Origin: an uncultured Prevotellaceae bacterium
GTDB lineage: Bacteria > Bacteroidota > Bacteroidia > Bacteroidales > Bacteroidaceae
Length of the DNA stretch: 64,000 bases
Direction: 5' to 3'
Assembly (NCBI GenBank): GCA_902769805.1
Contig: CACXQL010000008.1
Coordinates: 1-64,000 of the forward strand
Shown: positions 52,060 through 60,105 of the stretch, one piece after another
Numbering within the stretch: the stretch's first letter is position 1
Layout: each line of letters opens with the position of its first letter
The notes under the pieces: model-generated
The model's input: the letters and a program-made list of their open reading frames with translations, nothing else
Databases searched by the model: none
What the model was told of the DNA's origin: nothing
Made by a program: the position numbers and the translations under genes

Positions 52060-52698
52060 ATGACACCAACAGAACAACGAAATCAACGATTAGGCGAGAA
52101 AATGATTCAACATCTGGAGCGCCGCCACTTTGAAGCATATTATTGTAATACTGGTGAAGAAGCCGTCCAAAAAGTCAACGAACTGATTCCAGACGGAAGC
52201 AGTGTCACATGGGGAGGTACAATGACTGTGCGCGACCTTCAGATTCCACAGATATTGAAAGGACGAGGAACCCTTGATGTCTGGGACCGTGACCTTGTAG
52301 AGACTCCTGAAGAAAAACAAGAGATGTACTATCGTGCTTTTCATGCGGACTACTACCTGTCATCTGCCAATGCCATCTCAGAAGACGGCATCATTGTCAA
52401 CATCGATGGTAATGGCAATCGTGTGGCAGCCATCACTTGGGGTCCCAAGCATGTCATCTTCGTAATAGGTATGAATAAGGTAGCGCAGGATGTGGAAGCT
52501 GCCCTAAAGAGAGCAAGGAGTACGGCAAGCCCTATCAATGCTGCCCGTTTTGATATTAAGACACCCTGTCAGATAGACGGACAGTGTCATAACTGCAACT
52601 CGCCCCAGAGTATCTGTAACTATGTCCATTTCCTGCGTAACAGCAGCAAGCCCGGACGTATCATCGTCATTCTGGTTGGTGAAAGTTTAGGATATTAA
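52060..52698 (+). CDS. LUD-domain protein (lactate-utilisation LutC/YkgG-like)
   Basis: A 212-residue cytoplasmic protein of the LUD (DUF162) family. Start MTPTEQRNQRLGEKM. Family hallmarks are SVTWGGTMTVRDLQIPQIL, DYYLSSANAISEDGIIVNID, GNGNRVAAITWGPKHVIFV and a C-terminal cysteine cluster, CQIDGQCHNCNSPQSICN, which could bind metal. LutC-like proteins act with an iron-sulfur LutA/LutB pair in L-lactate oxidation, but no such partners are here, so the lactate role is only a family hint. The gene ends three bases before topB. Confidence 0.88.
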   Translation: MTPTEQRNQRLGEKMIQHLERRHFEAYYCNTGEEAVQKVNELIPDGSSVTWGGTMTVRDLQIPQILKGRGTLDVWDRDLVETPEEKQEMYYRAFHADYYLSSANAISEDGIIVNIDGNGNRVAAITWGPKHVIFVIGMNKVAQDVEAALKRARSTASPINAARFDIKTPCQIDGQCHNCNSPQSICNYVHFLRNSSKPGRIIVILVGESLGY

Positions 52699-52701
52699 AC
52701 T

Positions 52702-54750
52702 ATGATTGTCTGTATCGCAGAGAAGCCCAGTGTTGCAAAGGATATTGCACGAATCATCGGAGCAACGAGTGCCCATGACGGCTATATGGAAGGTAATGGT
52801 TTTCAGGTAACATGGACGTTCGGTCATCTGTGTACCTTGAAAGAACCTCATGACTATACCCCGATGTGGAAAGCGTGGAGTCTGACGGCACTACCGATGA
52901 TTCCTGAGCGTTTCGGTATCAAACTCATCGACCAGCCGAGTATCAAGAAACAGTTTGCTATCATCGAGGGACTGATGCAGAAAGCAGAGCGTATCGTCAA
53001 CTGCGGTGATGCCGGACAAGAAGGAGAACTCATCCAACGTTGGGTGATGCAGAAGGCTGGAGCCAAATGTCCAGTCAGTCGTTTGTGGATATCCTCTATG
53101 ACAGATGAAGCCATCCGCGAGGGTTTCCAAAACCTGAAAAATCAGGAAGACTATCAACCGCTTTATATGGCAGGACTCTCCCGTGCCATTGGCGACTGGC
53201 TGTTAGGTATGAATGCCACACGTCTCTATACACTCAAATACGGACAGAACCGGCAAGTATTGAGTATCGGTCGTGTACAGACTCCTACCCTCGCCCTTAT
53301 TGTCAACCGTCAGAAAGAGATTGACAATTTCAAACCTGAACCTTATTGGGTCCTTGCCACCATTTACCGTGATACGACATTTACGGCTACAAAAGGGAAG
53401 TTCACTTCAAAGGAAGAAGGGGAAGAGGCTTTTGCCACCATTGAAGGGAAGCCTTTTACAGTTACTAAGGTAGAGAAGAAAGAAGGAAAGGAGCAACCGC
53501 CCCAACTCTATGACCTTACCTCCCTGCAAGTAGACTGTAACCGTAAGTTCGGTTATTCAGCAGAGATGACACTCAACCTCATCCAGTCACTCTATGAAAA
53601 GAAATTCACGACTTACCCTCGTGTAGACACCCAATACCTCTCAGACGATATCTATCCCAAGTGTCCACAAACGCTCAATGGTCTTTACCAAACAAAATTC
53701 AGCGGAGTGGCACCCTATGCTGAATTCATCAAACCCATCGGCGGCAAAGCATTGAAGAAGTCGAAACGTGTCTTTGACACCTCAAAGGTCACTGACCACC
53801 ACGCCATCATCCCTACGGGGGTTGTTCCACAGGGGCTCTCAGATGCTGAGCAGAAAGTCTTTGACCTTGTGGCTCGTCGTTTTATCGGTGTATTCCTGCC
53901 TGACTGTAAGTTCTCTACAACAACAGTATTAGGTGTGGTAGACGAGGTAGAATTCAAGGTGACAGGTAAAGAAATCCTCGAACCAGGTTGGAGGATTGTG
54001 AGGGATAAATCCTCTGAGAGCTCTGAGAACACCGAGAACTCCGAGAAAGAAGAAAAGACCCTGCCCACCTTCGTCAAGGGTGAGACAGGCGACCATCAAC
54101 CTACGCTCACAGAGAAATGGACCACGCCGCCACCCTACTATAACGAAGCATCACTGCTCCGTGCCATGGAGACAGCCGGTAAGTTCGTGGAGGATGAGAC
54201 ATTACGCGCTGCCATGAAGGAGAACGGTATCGGTCGCCCGTCCAGTCGTGCCAGTATCATTGAGACCCTTTTCAAACGTCATTACATCAAACGGGATCGC
54301 AAGCGTTTGGTAGCTACACCTACAGGTATTGAACTCATCGACTTGATCCGCGAAGAACTGCTGAAGAGCTGTGAGTTGACTGGTATATGGGAGAAGAAAC
54401 TCCGTGACATAGAGCATCAGCAATATGATGCCCAACAATTCATTGAGGAGCTTAAGACACAGGTTACAGATATCGTCAATGAGGTGATGCAGGATACCAG
54501 TAACCGACGTGTCACAGTCCTCACGGATGCAGAACTTAAGAAAGTCAAGTCACAAAAAAGCGAACAGGCTCCCAAAGCCAGGGGCTCTCGGAAGCCCAAA
54601 GCCTTGAAGCCTGACGACAGCCTCATCGGCAAGCCCTGTCCTCTCTGTGGCAAAGGTCACATCATCAAGGGCAAGACTGCCTACGGCTGTTCTGATTACC
54701 AGCATTGTTCATGGCGTCTCGCATTTCCAGATCAAGAGCATTCTCAATGA
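52702..54750 (+). CDS. topB: DNA topoisomerase III (type IA)
   Basis: A 682-residue cytoplasmic enzyme that relaxes or decatenates DNA by single-strand passage. The Toprim domain starts MIVCIAEKPSVAKDIA with E7. The acidic motif at 103-109 reads DAGQEGE, so relative to the E. coli D103-D105-E107 triad position 105 is Gly. The active-site tyrosine is Y305 in TYPRVDTQYLS, and GRVQTPTLALIV and GIGRPSSRASIIE are conserved. The C-terminus has a four-cysteine zinc ribbon (CPLCGKGH … YGCSDYQHC) after a basic linker. A short Glu/Ser-rich insert (SSESSENTENSEKEEK) lies near 435-450. Confidence 0.95.
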   Translation: MIVCIAEKPSVAKDIARIIGATSAHDGYMEGNGFQVTWTFGHLCTLKEPHDYTPMWKAWSLTALPMIPERFGIKLIDQPSIKKQFAIIEGLMQKAERIVNCGDAGQEGELIQRWVMQKAGAKCPVSRLWISSMTDEAIREGFQNLKNQEDYQPLYMAGLSRAIGDWLLGMNATRLYTLKYGQNRQVLSIGRVQTPTLALIVNRQKEIDNFKPEPYWVLATIYRDTTFTATKGKFTSKEEGEEAFATIEGKPFTVTKVEKKEGKEQPPQLYDLTSLQVDCNRKFGYSAEMTLNLIQSLYEKKFTTYPRVDTQYLSDDIYPKCPQTLNGLYQTKFSGVAPYAEFIKPIGGKALKKSKRVFDTSKVTDHHAIIPTGVVPQGLSDAEQKVFDLVARRFIGVFLPDCKFSTTTVLGVVDEVEFKVTGKEILEPGWRIVRDKSSESSENTENSEKEEKTLPTFVKGETGDHQPTLTEKWTTPPPYYNEASLLRAMETAGKFVEDETLRAAMKENGIGRPSSRASIIETLFKRHYIKRDRKRLVATPTGIELIDLIREELLKSCELTGIWEKKLRDIEHQQYDAQQFIEELKTQVTDIVNEVMQDTSNRRVTVLTDAELKKVKSQKSEQAPKARGSRKPKALKPDDSLIGKPCPLCGKGHIIKGKTAYGCSDYQHCSWRLAFPDQEHSQ

Positions 54751-54776
54751 TACTGTAATGCTTTGCTGCCTTTCTC

Positions 54777-56123
54777 TTACTTGACAATAACCTTCTTCAC
54801 AGTGCCATTACCCTGACGGATAACATTCAGACCGCGTTGCAGTTGCGGAAGCTGTTGACCATCGAGGTTATAGATAGCAGACGCTGTAGTTGTTGCCTTC
54901 CTCGTGTTCTCAATGCCAGTGATTACGTCAATCACCTCACCACCGTTTGGTGTGAAAGCAAATACTTTTTCATGACCATCAAAGTTGCTCTCGCCACTTA
55001 TACTACCGCCTGTCGCCATGATGCGACCATCTGCCATGATGGCAAGTCCTGCATAGATATTACATACAGGAAGCTCTGGCGCATAGGCAATTTCCTTCAC
55101 AGTTCCGGCATTATAGTCAATGGTAGCAATATAGTAGGAGAAATTGTCTGAACTGATCTTTACAGACTTGATAACATACGCCTCACTGACAGCAGGGTTG
55201 ACGATCAGGTAACCACTCCATGCTATTGTCTGTTCGAGGATGATATCAGGAAGGGTTAGCAGCAGCTTTGCCGTCTCTGCATTAGCATCAACAAGTACGA
55301 TGCCGTATGTACCATCATCGTCTGCTTTCTGACATACTACCAGATAGCGTCCTTCACCGATGGAATAGTCTGGAGTATCGGCAGCCTCACCTGGCCACAC
55401 AGGAAGCCATTCATTGAATATGTCAAGGGTAATCTGTGTTATCTCACCAGTGTTCGCATCGACCTTATCAACGGTAGAAAGACCAGAACGTTTGCCTATA
55501 TTACCAAGGACAAGGAAAGATGCCTTGTCACTCGTAGGCATCAGATAGGGATACCAATGCGCCTCACTTAGCGTAGCATCCAATACCGATTGTGAACCAT
55601 CTGACCAGACATCAACAGTTATGGCTGCCGATGAACTCCAATAGTCGCCCATCATGAAAGCCTTACCTCCTGCCTGCACACCATTACACATGGCACGTCC
55701 TTTTAACAAATGACCTCCATCGACAAAACTCTCTGTGGAAGGGTCATAGATGTCAATGCCTGTCACACCGCCACCAGTTCCAAGATCTCCTCCATGTCCT
55801 CCGAATATCAGCGTACGTCCGTCTTCCATCGTAACGGCACCGGCGCCGTCATGAACATAAAAAGGAGTAGGAAGCAGTGTCCATGCCCCGTCCTTGAAGA
55901 TTTCGGCACTTTGCTCACGAGCAAATCCCGTAGTGTGACCACCGATGACAACAAAGTCATTACCTGAGGGCAAGATACGGTGACCCATACGCGCAATGTT
56001 CATATCTGCCAACTGTTCCCATTGCAACTTGGAAATCTTTATTTCCGTTTGTGCACTGACTGGTTGCATACATAAAAAAGCAACCGATGTCAACAAAAGA
56101 GTAGAAATCCCTTTCATAAGCAT
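54777..56123 (-). CDS. Secreted kelch-like beta-propeller protein with sorting-type C-terminus
   Basis: A 448-residue exported protein. Signal peptide to about residue 24 (…QPVSAQ); the ATG at 56117 is an alternative start. The mature part carries kelch-type motifs (LADMNIARMGHRILPSGNDF, IFKDGAWTLLPTP, TLIFGGHGGDLGTGGG, IYDPSTESFVDG) consistent with a beta-propeller at about 35-370. The end (AIYNLDGQQLPQLQRGLNVI, then KKVIVK) resembles the type IX-like sorting motif, as in the cohesin-like protein. It diverges from the porE homologue. A galactose-oxidase-like or simple binding propeller are both possible. The function is unknown. Confidence 0.78.
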   Translation of the reverse strand: MLMKGISTLLLTSVAFLCMQPVSAQTEIKISKLQWEQLADMNIARMGHRILPSGNDFVVIGGHTTGFAREQSAEIFKDGAWTLLPTPFYVHDGAGAVTMEDGRTLIFGGHGGDLGTGGGVTGIDIYDPSTESFVDGGHLLKGRAMCNGVQAGGKAFMMGDYWSSSAAITVDVWSDGSQSVLDATLSEAHWYPYLMPTSDKASFLVLGNIGKRSGLSTVDKVDANTGEITQITLDIFNEWLPVWPGEAADTPDYSIGEGRYLVVCQKADDDGTYGIVLVDANAETAKLLLTLPDIILEQTIAWSGYLIVNPAVSEAYVIKSVKISSDNFSYYIATIDYNAGTVKEIAYAPELPVCNIYAGLAIMADGRIMATGGSISGESNFDGHEKVFAFTPNGGEVIDVITGIENTRKATTTASAIYNLDGQQLPQLQRGLNVIRQGNGTVKKVIVK

Positions 56124-56165
56124 TTAATTTTAAAAGGTGAATAATAATAGTAATATAATCCGTTA

Positions 56166-56197
56166 CAAAGATAAGGAAAATTTTCTAAACAACCAAA
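56166..56197 (-). promoter_or_regulatory. Promoter of the kelch-like gene
   Basis: On the reverse strand TTTG (56197 to 56194) and TATCTTTG (56173 to 56166), 24 bases apart, upstream of the start at 56123. I found no clear forward -7 box for the porE-like gene in 56198-56301. Confidence 0.75.
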
Positions 56198-56301
56198 AAT
56201 TGAGAGGTATAAAATACGGAGCAAACGTAAAATACAATACAAAAAGGGTTGTCATACCCTCAGATGCAATAAATCCAAGAGTTTTCCGTTTTAATGATTG
56301 T

Positions 56302-58329
56302 ATGCGGAAACTACACCTTATATATATTATCATAGCCACCGTGTTCCTTGTGGGATGCGGTGCCGATCAAGCTATGAAGAAAGGTGATAAGTTCTATGCC
56401 CTCGGTGAGTATTTCGACGCAGCGACACAATACAGGAGGGCGTATGCCCAGACCCCAGTCAAGGAACGCAAGCTGCGTGGACAGCGTGCCTTGAAGATGG
56501 CAGACTGCTATCGGCGCATCAACTACACCCAACGTGCCATTGCTGCCTATCGTAACGCATTGCGCTATGGGCAACAGGACTCCATGACACAATTGTATTT
56601 AGGACAGCAGCTTTTGAAGAATGCCAGCTACAAAGAAGCAACAAAGGTCTTTGACGACATGCTCATCGACTCTGTAGCCGCACAGAGTCCTGCCTTTGTC
56701 AAGATGCTCGCCCAGATAGGAAGACGCTCTGCCCAACAGGCACCCGTCTGGAAGGAGGAAGGTTCACGCTATACTATCAAGCGCGAGAACATCTTCAACT
56801 CCCGTCGCAGTGAGTATTCACCATGCCTGGGAGGCGATGCCAACGACCGTCTTTACTTCACCTCCACCCGTAATGAAGCTACTGGTGATGAGCTGAGCGG
56901 CATCACAGGAACGAAGAACGGAGACATCTTTGTGTCACTGAAAGATGAACAGGGTAAGTGGCAGCGTCCACAAGTGATTGACTCCGAGCTGAACTCCGCT
57001 GAAGACGAGGGAGCCTGTTGCCTGACACCTGACGGTCTGACGATGTATCTCACCGTCTGCCAGACAGACAACAACTATCCCCGTTATGCGAAGATTGCCT
57101 CTTCACGCCGCTCGGATGCCGCATGGAGCAAGCCCCAGATAGTGGAGATCACCCGCGACACCCTCTCACTCTTCGCCCATCCTGCCGTCAGTCCTGATGG
57201 CAACTGGCTCTACTTTGTCAGTGACATGCCTGGTGGCATGGGCGGCAAAGACATCTGGCGTATGCGCATCGACAATAATATCGGAGGCGTGGAGAATGTG
57301 GGAGCTCCTATCAACACCCCGGGTGATGAACTCTTCCCTACTTTCCGTCCCAATGGTGACCTGTATTTCTCCAGTAACGGACATGAGGGAATGGGTGGTT
57401 TAGACATCTTCATTGCTAAACCCAATGCCTTCGGATGGCAGTTAGAGCATCCTGGTTTCCCCTTGAATTCACAAGGTGACGACTTCGGTATGACTTTCGA
57501 GGGGAGACTGAATAAGGGTTTCTTCTCCTCCAATCGTGGTGATGCACATGGCTGGGATCATATCTATTCATTTGAGAACCCTGAGATTATCCAGACTGTC
57601 AAAGGCTGGGTTTATGAGCAGGAAGGCTATGAACTGCCTCAAGCAGTAGTCTATCTTGTAGGCAACGACGGCACCAATCTGCGTCTGAGTGTCAAGGGTG
57701 ACGGTTCTTTTACTCAACAAATCAAGCCCAATGTCGACTATGTCTTGTTAGGCACCTGTCCTGGTTTTCTCAACCACAAGGAAGAACTGCGCGTAGAGCC
57801 TGTCACTGACTCCGAGGAATATGTATTACAATTCCCTCTTGCCAGTATTGCCGCCCCAGTGTTAATTGATAATATCTTCTATGACTTCGATCGTGCCACG
57901 CTGCGTCCTGAGTCGACAGAGGCACTTGACAAGCTGGTGGTCCTGTTGAATGAGAACCCGCATGTAGCCATTGAACTGGCTGCCCATTGCGATTATAAGG
58001 GCAGTGAAGAATACAATGTCCGTCTCTCTCAACGTCGTGCCGAGTCCGTCGTCAACTATCTCATCAGCAAAGGTATCAAGAAAGACCGCCTGTCGCCTAA
58101 AGGTTATGGCAAGGGCAGTCCAAAGAAGATACGTAAGAAACTGACGGAGAAATATCCTTATCTAAAAGAAAACGACGTTCTGACAGAGGAATATGTCAGA
58201 ACGTTTACACCAGAACAGCAGGAAGAGTGTAATCAACTCAACCGCCGTACGGAATTCAAAGTGACCTCTACGACTTATGGTATGTTCGACAAGAAAGGAC
58301 AACTTATCGAATCACCCGCTCGTAACTAA
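56302..58329 (+). CDS. porE: PorE-like type IX secretion lipoprotein (TPR, PD40 propeller, CRD, OmpA)
   Basis: A 675-residue lipoprotein. The start at 56302 (MRKLHLIYIIIATVFLVGC) gives a lipobox with C19. In order: tetratricopeptide helices (about 20-140, GDKFYALGEYFDAATQYRRA), a PD40/WD40-type propeller (about 165-430, with LYFTSTRN, GNWLYFVSDMPGGMGGKDIW, DLYFSSNGHEGMGGLDIF), a carboxypeptidase-regulatory-like domain (about 435-505), and a C-terminal OmpA domain (about 520-635, FYDFDRATLRPESTEALDKL, peptidoglycan-binding NVRLSQRRAESVVNYL). This order matches PorE of the Porphyromonas gingivalis type IX secretion system, which anchors the machine to peptidoglycan. It overlaps the converging DUF5056 gene by 26 bases. 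Confidence 0.85.
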   Translation: MRKLHLIYIIIATVFLVGCGADQAMKKGDKFYALGEYFDAATQYRRAYAQTPVKERKLRGQRALKMADCYRRINYTQRAIAAYRNALRYGQQDSMTQLYLGQQLLKNASYKEATKVFDDMLIDSVAAQSPAFVKMLAQIGRRSAQQAPVWKEEGSRYTIKRENIFNSRRSEYSPCLGGDANDRLYFTSTRNEATGDELSGITGTKNGDIFVSLKDEQGKWQRPQVIDSELNSAEDEGACCLTPDGLTMYLTVCQTDNNYPRYAKIASSRRSDAAWSKPQIVEITRDTLSLFAHPAVSPDGNWLYFVSDMPGGMGGKDIWRMRIDNNIGGVENVGAPINTPGDELFPTFRPNGDLYFSSNGHEGMGGLDIFIAKPNAFGWQLEHPGFPLNSQGDDFGMTFEGRLNKGFFSSNRGDAHGWDHIYSFENPEIIQTVKGWVYEQEGYELPQAVVYLVGNDGTNLRLSVKGDGSFTQQIKPNVDYVLLGTCPGFLNHKEELRVEPVTDSEEYVLQFPLASIAAPVLIDNIFYDFDRATLRPESTEALDKLVVLLNENPHVAIELAAHCDYKGSEEYNVRLSQRRAESVVNYLISKGIKKDRLSPKGYGKGSPKKIRKKLTEKYPYLKENDVLTEEYVRTFTPEQQEECNQLNRRTEFKVTSTTYGMFDKKGQLIESPARN

Positions 58330-58642
58330 GCAGTTCGTAAACGCCAATCATCAACAGAGAGAACAACGTGAAGACCACCATAACAGGATTGATATGTGGT
58401 GGTTCGGCAATGGTCGTACGTATGAACACCTCCATCTGAACCAACAACAGTTCCCATCCGTGGAATAACGTGAAGAGAAGTGCGGCAAAGAGAATGCAAC
58501 ACCCTGTCCAGATGCGCGTATAACGCTTCATACGAACAGGAAGACGATTCATCACACGCTCTGTGAAACCATTGTCTTCTATCGTCTGCTGGGCTGCTTC
58601 ACTAAAAAACTGTTTCAGCAATTTCTCATCTTGTCTATCCAT
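58304..58642 (-). CDS. DUF5056-like membrane protein downstream of an ECF sigma factor
   Basis: A 112-residue protein. The N-terminal 40 residues are cytoplasmic-looking (DEKLLKQFFSEAAQQTIEDN, GFTERVMNRLP), followed by two transmembrane helices (about 44-68 and 85-104). The N-terminal pattern resembles DUF5056 proteins. It overlaps the end of the ECF sigma gene by eight bases, so it may act as a membrane-bound anti-sigma factor, which is inference from position and topology. Its 3' end overlaps the converging porE-like gene. Confidence 0.75.
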   Translation of the reverse strand: MDRQDEKLLKQFFSEAAQQTIEDNGFTERVMNRLPVRMKRYTRIWTGCCILFAALLFTLFHGWELLLVQMEVFIRTTIAEPPHINPVMVVFTLFSLLMIGVYELLSYERVIR

Positions 58643-59165
58643 ATCCGTTTTGTTTTAAATAGTTTGCCAGTTTTTCTTTTCCTCTGGAGAGGTGTGACTT
58701 CACCGTCCCCTCCTTAATCTGTGTAATCTCCGCTATCTTCATGATGTCATAGCCGTCAATGAGTTGCAGCGTGATACAGGTACGTTCATCAGGCTTTAGC
58801 AACGCAAGAGCATGGTAGATATCCATCTTCAATGTCGGACTCTCTTGTGGACTCTGTCGCTCTGGTACGCTGTCCATGTCTGCCAGTTGCTTATGCGTCC
58901 TCGTATAGTCGTAAAACACATTATAGGCGATACGCATCAGCCATGTCTGGAAGGAAGCGAGTCCTCGGAACTTACTGATATTCATATACGCCTTGATGAA
59001 TGTGTCTTGGGCGAGGTCGTCACTCAGCTGTTCATCTCCTAACGTCTGGTGTAGGAAGAAACGTCGCACAGGTGACTGGTATCGACGTACGAGTTCGTCA
59101 AAAGCCCGTCGGTTGCCTAATACAGTCACTTGTGCTACTAAGGAGATGTCAGTGAGGGAAGCCAT
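58635..59165 (-). CDS. ECF-type RNA polymerase sigma factor
   Basis: A 176-residue sigma-70 family factor with only regions 2 and 4. Region 2 (about 15-85) has FDELVRRYQSPVRRFFLHQ, LAQDTFIKAYMNISKFRG and FQTWLMRIAYNVFYDYTR. Region 4 (about 115-170) has LLKPDERTCITLQLIDGYDI and IAEITQIKEGTVKSHLSRGK (the helix-turn-helix). It sits between a PspC gene (one-base overlap) and a two-helix membrane protein, so it probably controls an envelope-stress regulon and its own operon. Confidence 0.92.
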   Translation of the reverse strand: MASLTDISLVAQVTVLGNRRAFDELVRRYQSPVRRFFLHQTLGDEQLSDDLAQDTFIKAYMNISKFRGLASFQTWLMRIAYNVFYDYTRTHKQLADMDSVPERQSPQESPTLKMDIYHALALLKPDERTCITLQLIDGYDIMKIAEITQIKEGTVKSHLSRGKEKLANYLKQNGYG

Positions 59166-59359
59166 CAGATCACTTTACTCTTCTCAGGCATCACGATCCA
59201 CGCCACGATATAGAAGATGACACCAGAGAAGCACGTCGCCAATGTCAGGAAAGCATATCCTAAACGTACAGCAACAGGGTCGAAGTCCAGATACTCTGCG
59301 ATGCCGGAGCATACACCAGCTATCACGCGGTCATTAGATCGGTACAATCTTTTAGTCAT
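59165..59359 (-). CDS. PspC-domain protein
   Basis: A 64-residue inner-membrane protein consisting of a PspC domain: KRLYRSNDRVIAGVCSGIAE, YLDFDPVAVRLGYAF, then one transmembrane helix (LTLATCFSGVIFYIVAWIVMP). PspC domains occur in phage-shock and other envelope-stress systems. It overlaps the upstream DUF6249-like gene by eight bases and the sigma gene by one, so the set is translationally coupled. Confidence 0.92.
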   Translation of the reverse strand: MTKRLYRSNDRVIAGVCSGIAEYLDFDPVAVRLGYAFLTLATCFSGVIFYIVAWIVMPEKSKVI

Positions 59360-60014
59360 AGTCTTTATTCCTTAAATGATTAATATTATCAAGGTCTTTC
59401 TTGCCTACAGACTTAGCGGCGAGAATCTTACCTAATCCGATACAGAATACCAAGGCACCAATGCCAAAACCTACCTCATGAGCGGCGAATCCAAGGAAGA
59501 TCATCAGTCCCACACCTACGAAGCACTGGCGCATACCCTTCTGATACTCGTCGCTAACCTCATCAGGCTGATTGTTTAACAGCTCGTCTGGAATAGGCTG
59601 TCCCTTTTCCATCGCCATCTGTGCCAGTTTCATCTTCTCCTTGCGGTTCTTATTGACGAAATAGAAGATGGCAATGATGATCAGTAATGGAGCCAGAAGG
59701 AAGATGATCACGATGGCGACGATAGCAATTACCATACCTGAGAAAAGCTTAGTGTCCGAGAACATGCCCTCCAACATCTTACCGACACCTTTTTCAATAG
59801 GTTCTTCGGAATCCCAATCTTCATCAACAGGCATGCTGTAAGCACTGTCTATAGATGTCGTATCCGAGAAGGCATCCACGCCACTGTTATGCTTTGTAGT
59901 GTCCACCAACTCCGTTCCGCGAGGGGTGTGACGGTGCTTTTGTGAGGCTGCCTGTACACTCATTCCGAGTGTAAGCATCAGGGTTAAAACGATTAATACC
60001 TTTTTCATTTTCAT
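59352..60014 (-). CDS. DUF6249-like exported membrane protein
   Basis: A 220-residue protein. ATG at 60014 (MKMKKVLIVL) gives a signal peptide ending in SVQA; 60008 is equally possible and an upstream GTG at 60038 is less likely. A Thr/Asp-rich segment (30-85) leads to two or three transmembrane helices (about 95-125 and 165-205) separated by a cytoplasmic stretch with NKNRKEKMKLAQMAMEKGQP, the DUF6249-type motif. First gene of the ECF-sigma operon, and a candidate sensor or stress protein. Confidence 0.78.
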   Translation of the reverse strand: MKMKKVLIVLTLMLTLGMSVQAASQKHRHTPRGTELVDTTKHNSGVDAFSDTTSIDSAYSMPVDEDWDSEEPIEKGVGKMLEGMFSDTKLFSGMVIAIVAIVIIFLLAPLLIIIAIFYFVNKNRKEKMKLAQMAMEKGQPIPDELLNNQPDEVSDEYQKGMRQCFVGVGLMIFLGFAAHEVGFGIGALVFCIGLGKILAAKSVGKKDLDNINHLRNKDYD

Positions 60015-60066
60015 ATATGTATTTATTGTTTTGTTCACTCGTTAGACGTTACAATCTTCCAATTAG

Positions 60067-60098
60067 TTGCAAAAGTACGAAAAAAATTCGTACCTTTG
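60067..60098 (+). promoter_or_regulatory. Promoter of the rRNA methyltransferase gene
   Basis: TTG at 60067-60069 and TACCTTTG at 60091-60098, 24 bases apart. The -7 box ends only seven bases before the ATG at 60106, so the message is leaderless or nearly so. Confidence 0.7.
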
Positions 60099-60101
60099 CA
60101 A
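60070..60101 (-). promoter_or_regulatory. Promoter of the ECF-sigma operon
   Basis: On the reverse strand TTG (60101 to 60099) and TACTTTTG (60077 to 60070), spaced 24 bases. It overlaps the forward promoter for the methyltransferase, so the two may interfere. Confidence 0.6.
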
Positions 60102-60105
60102 GCAA

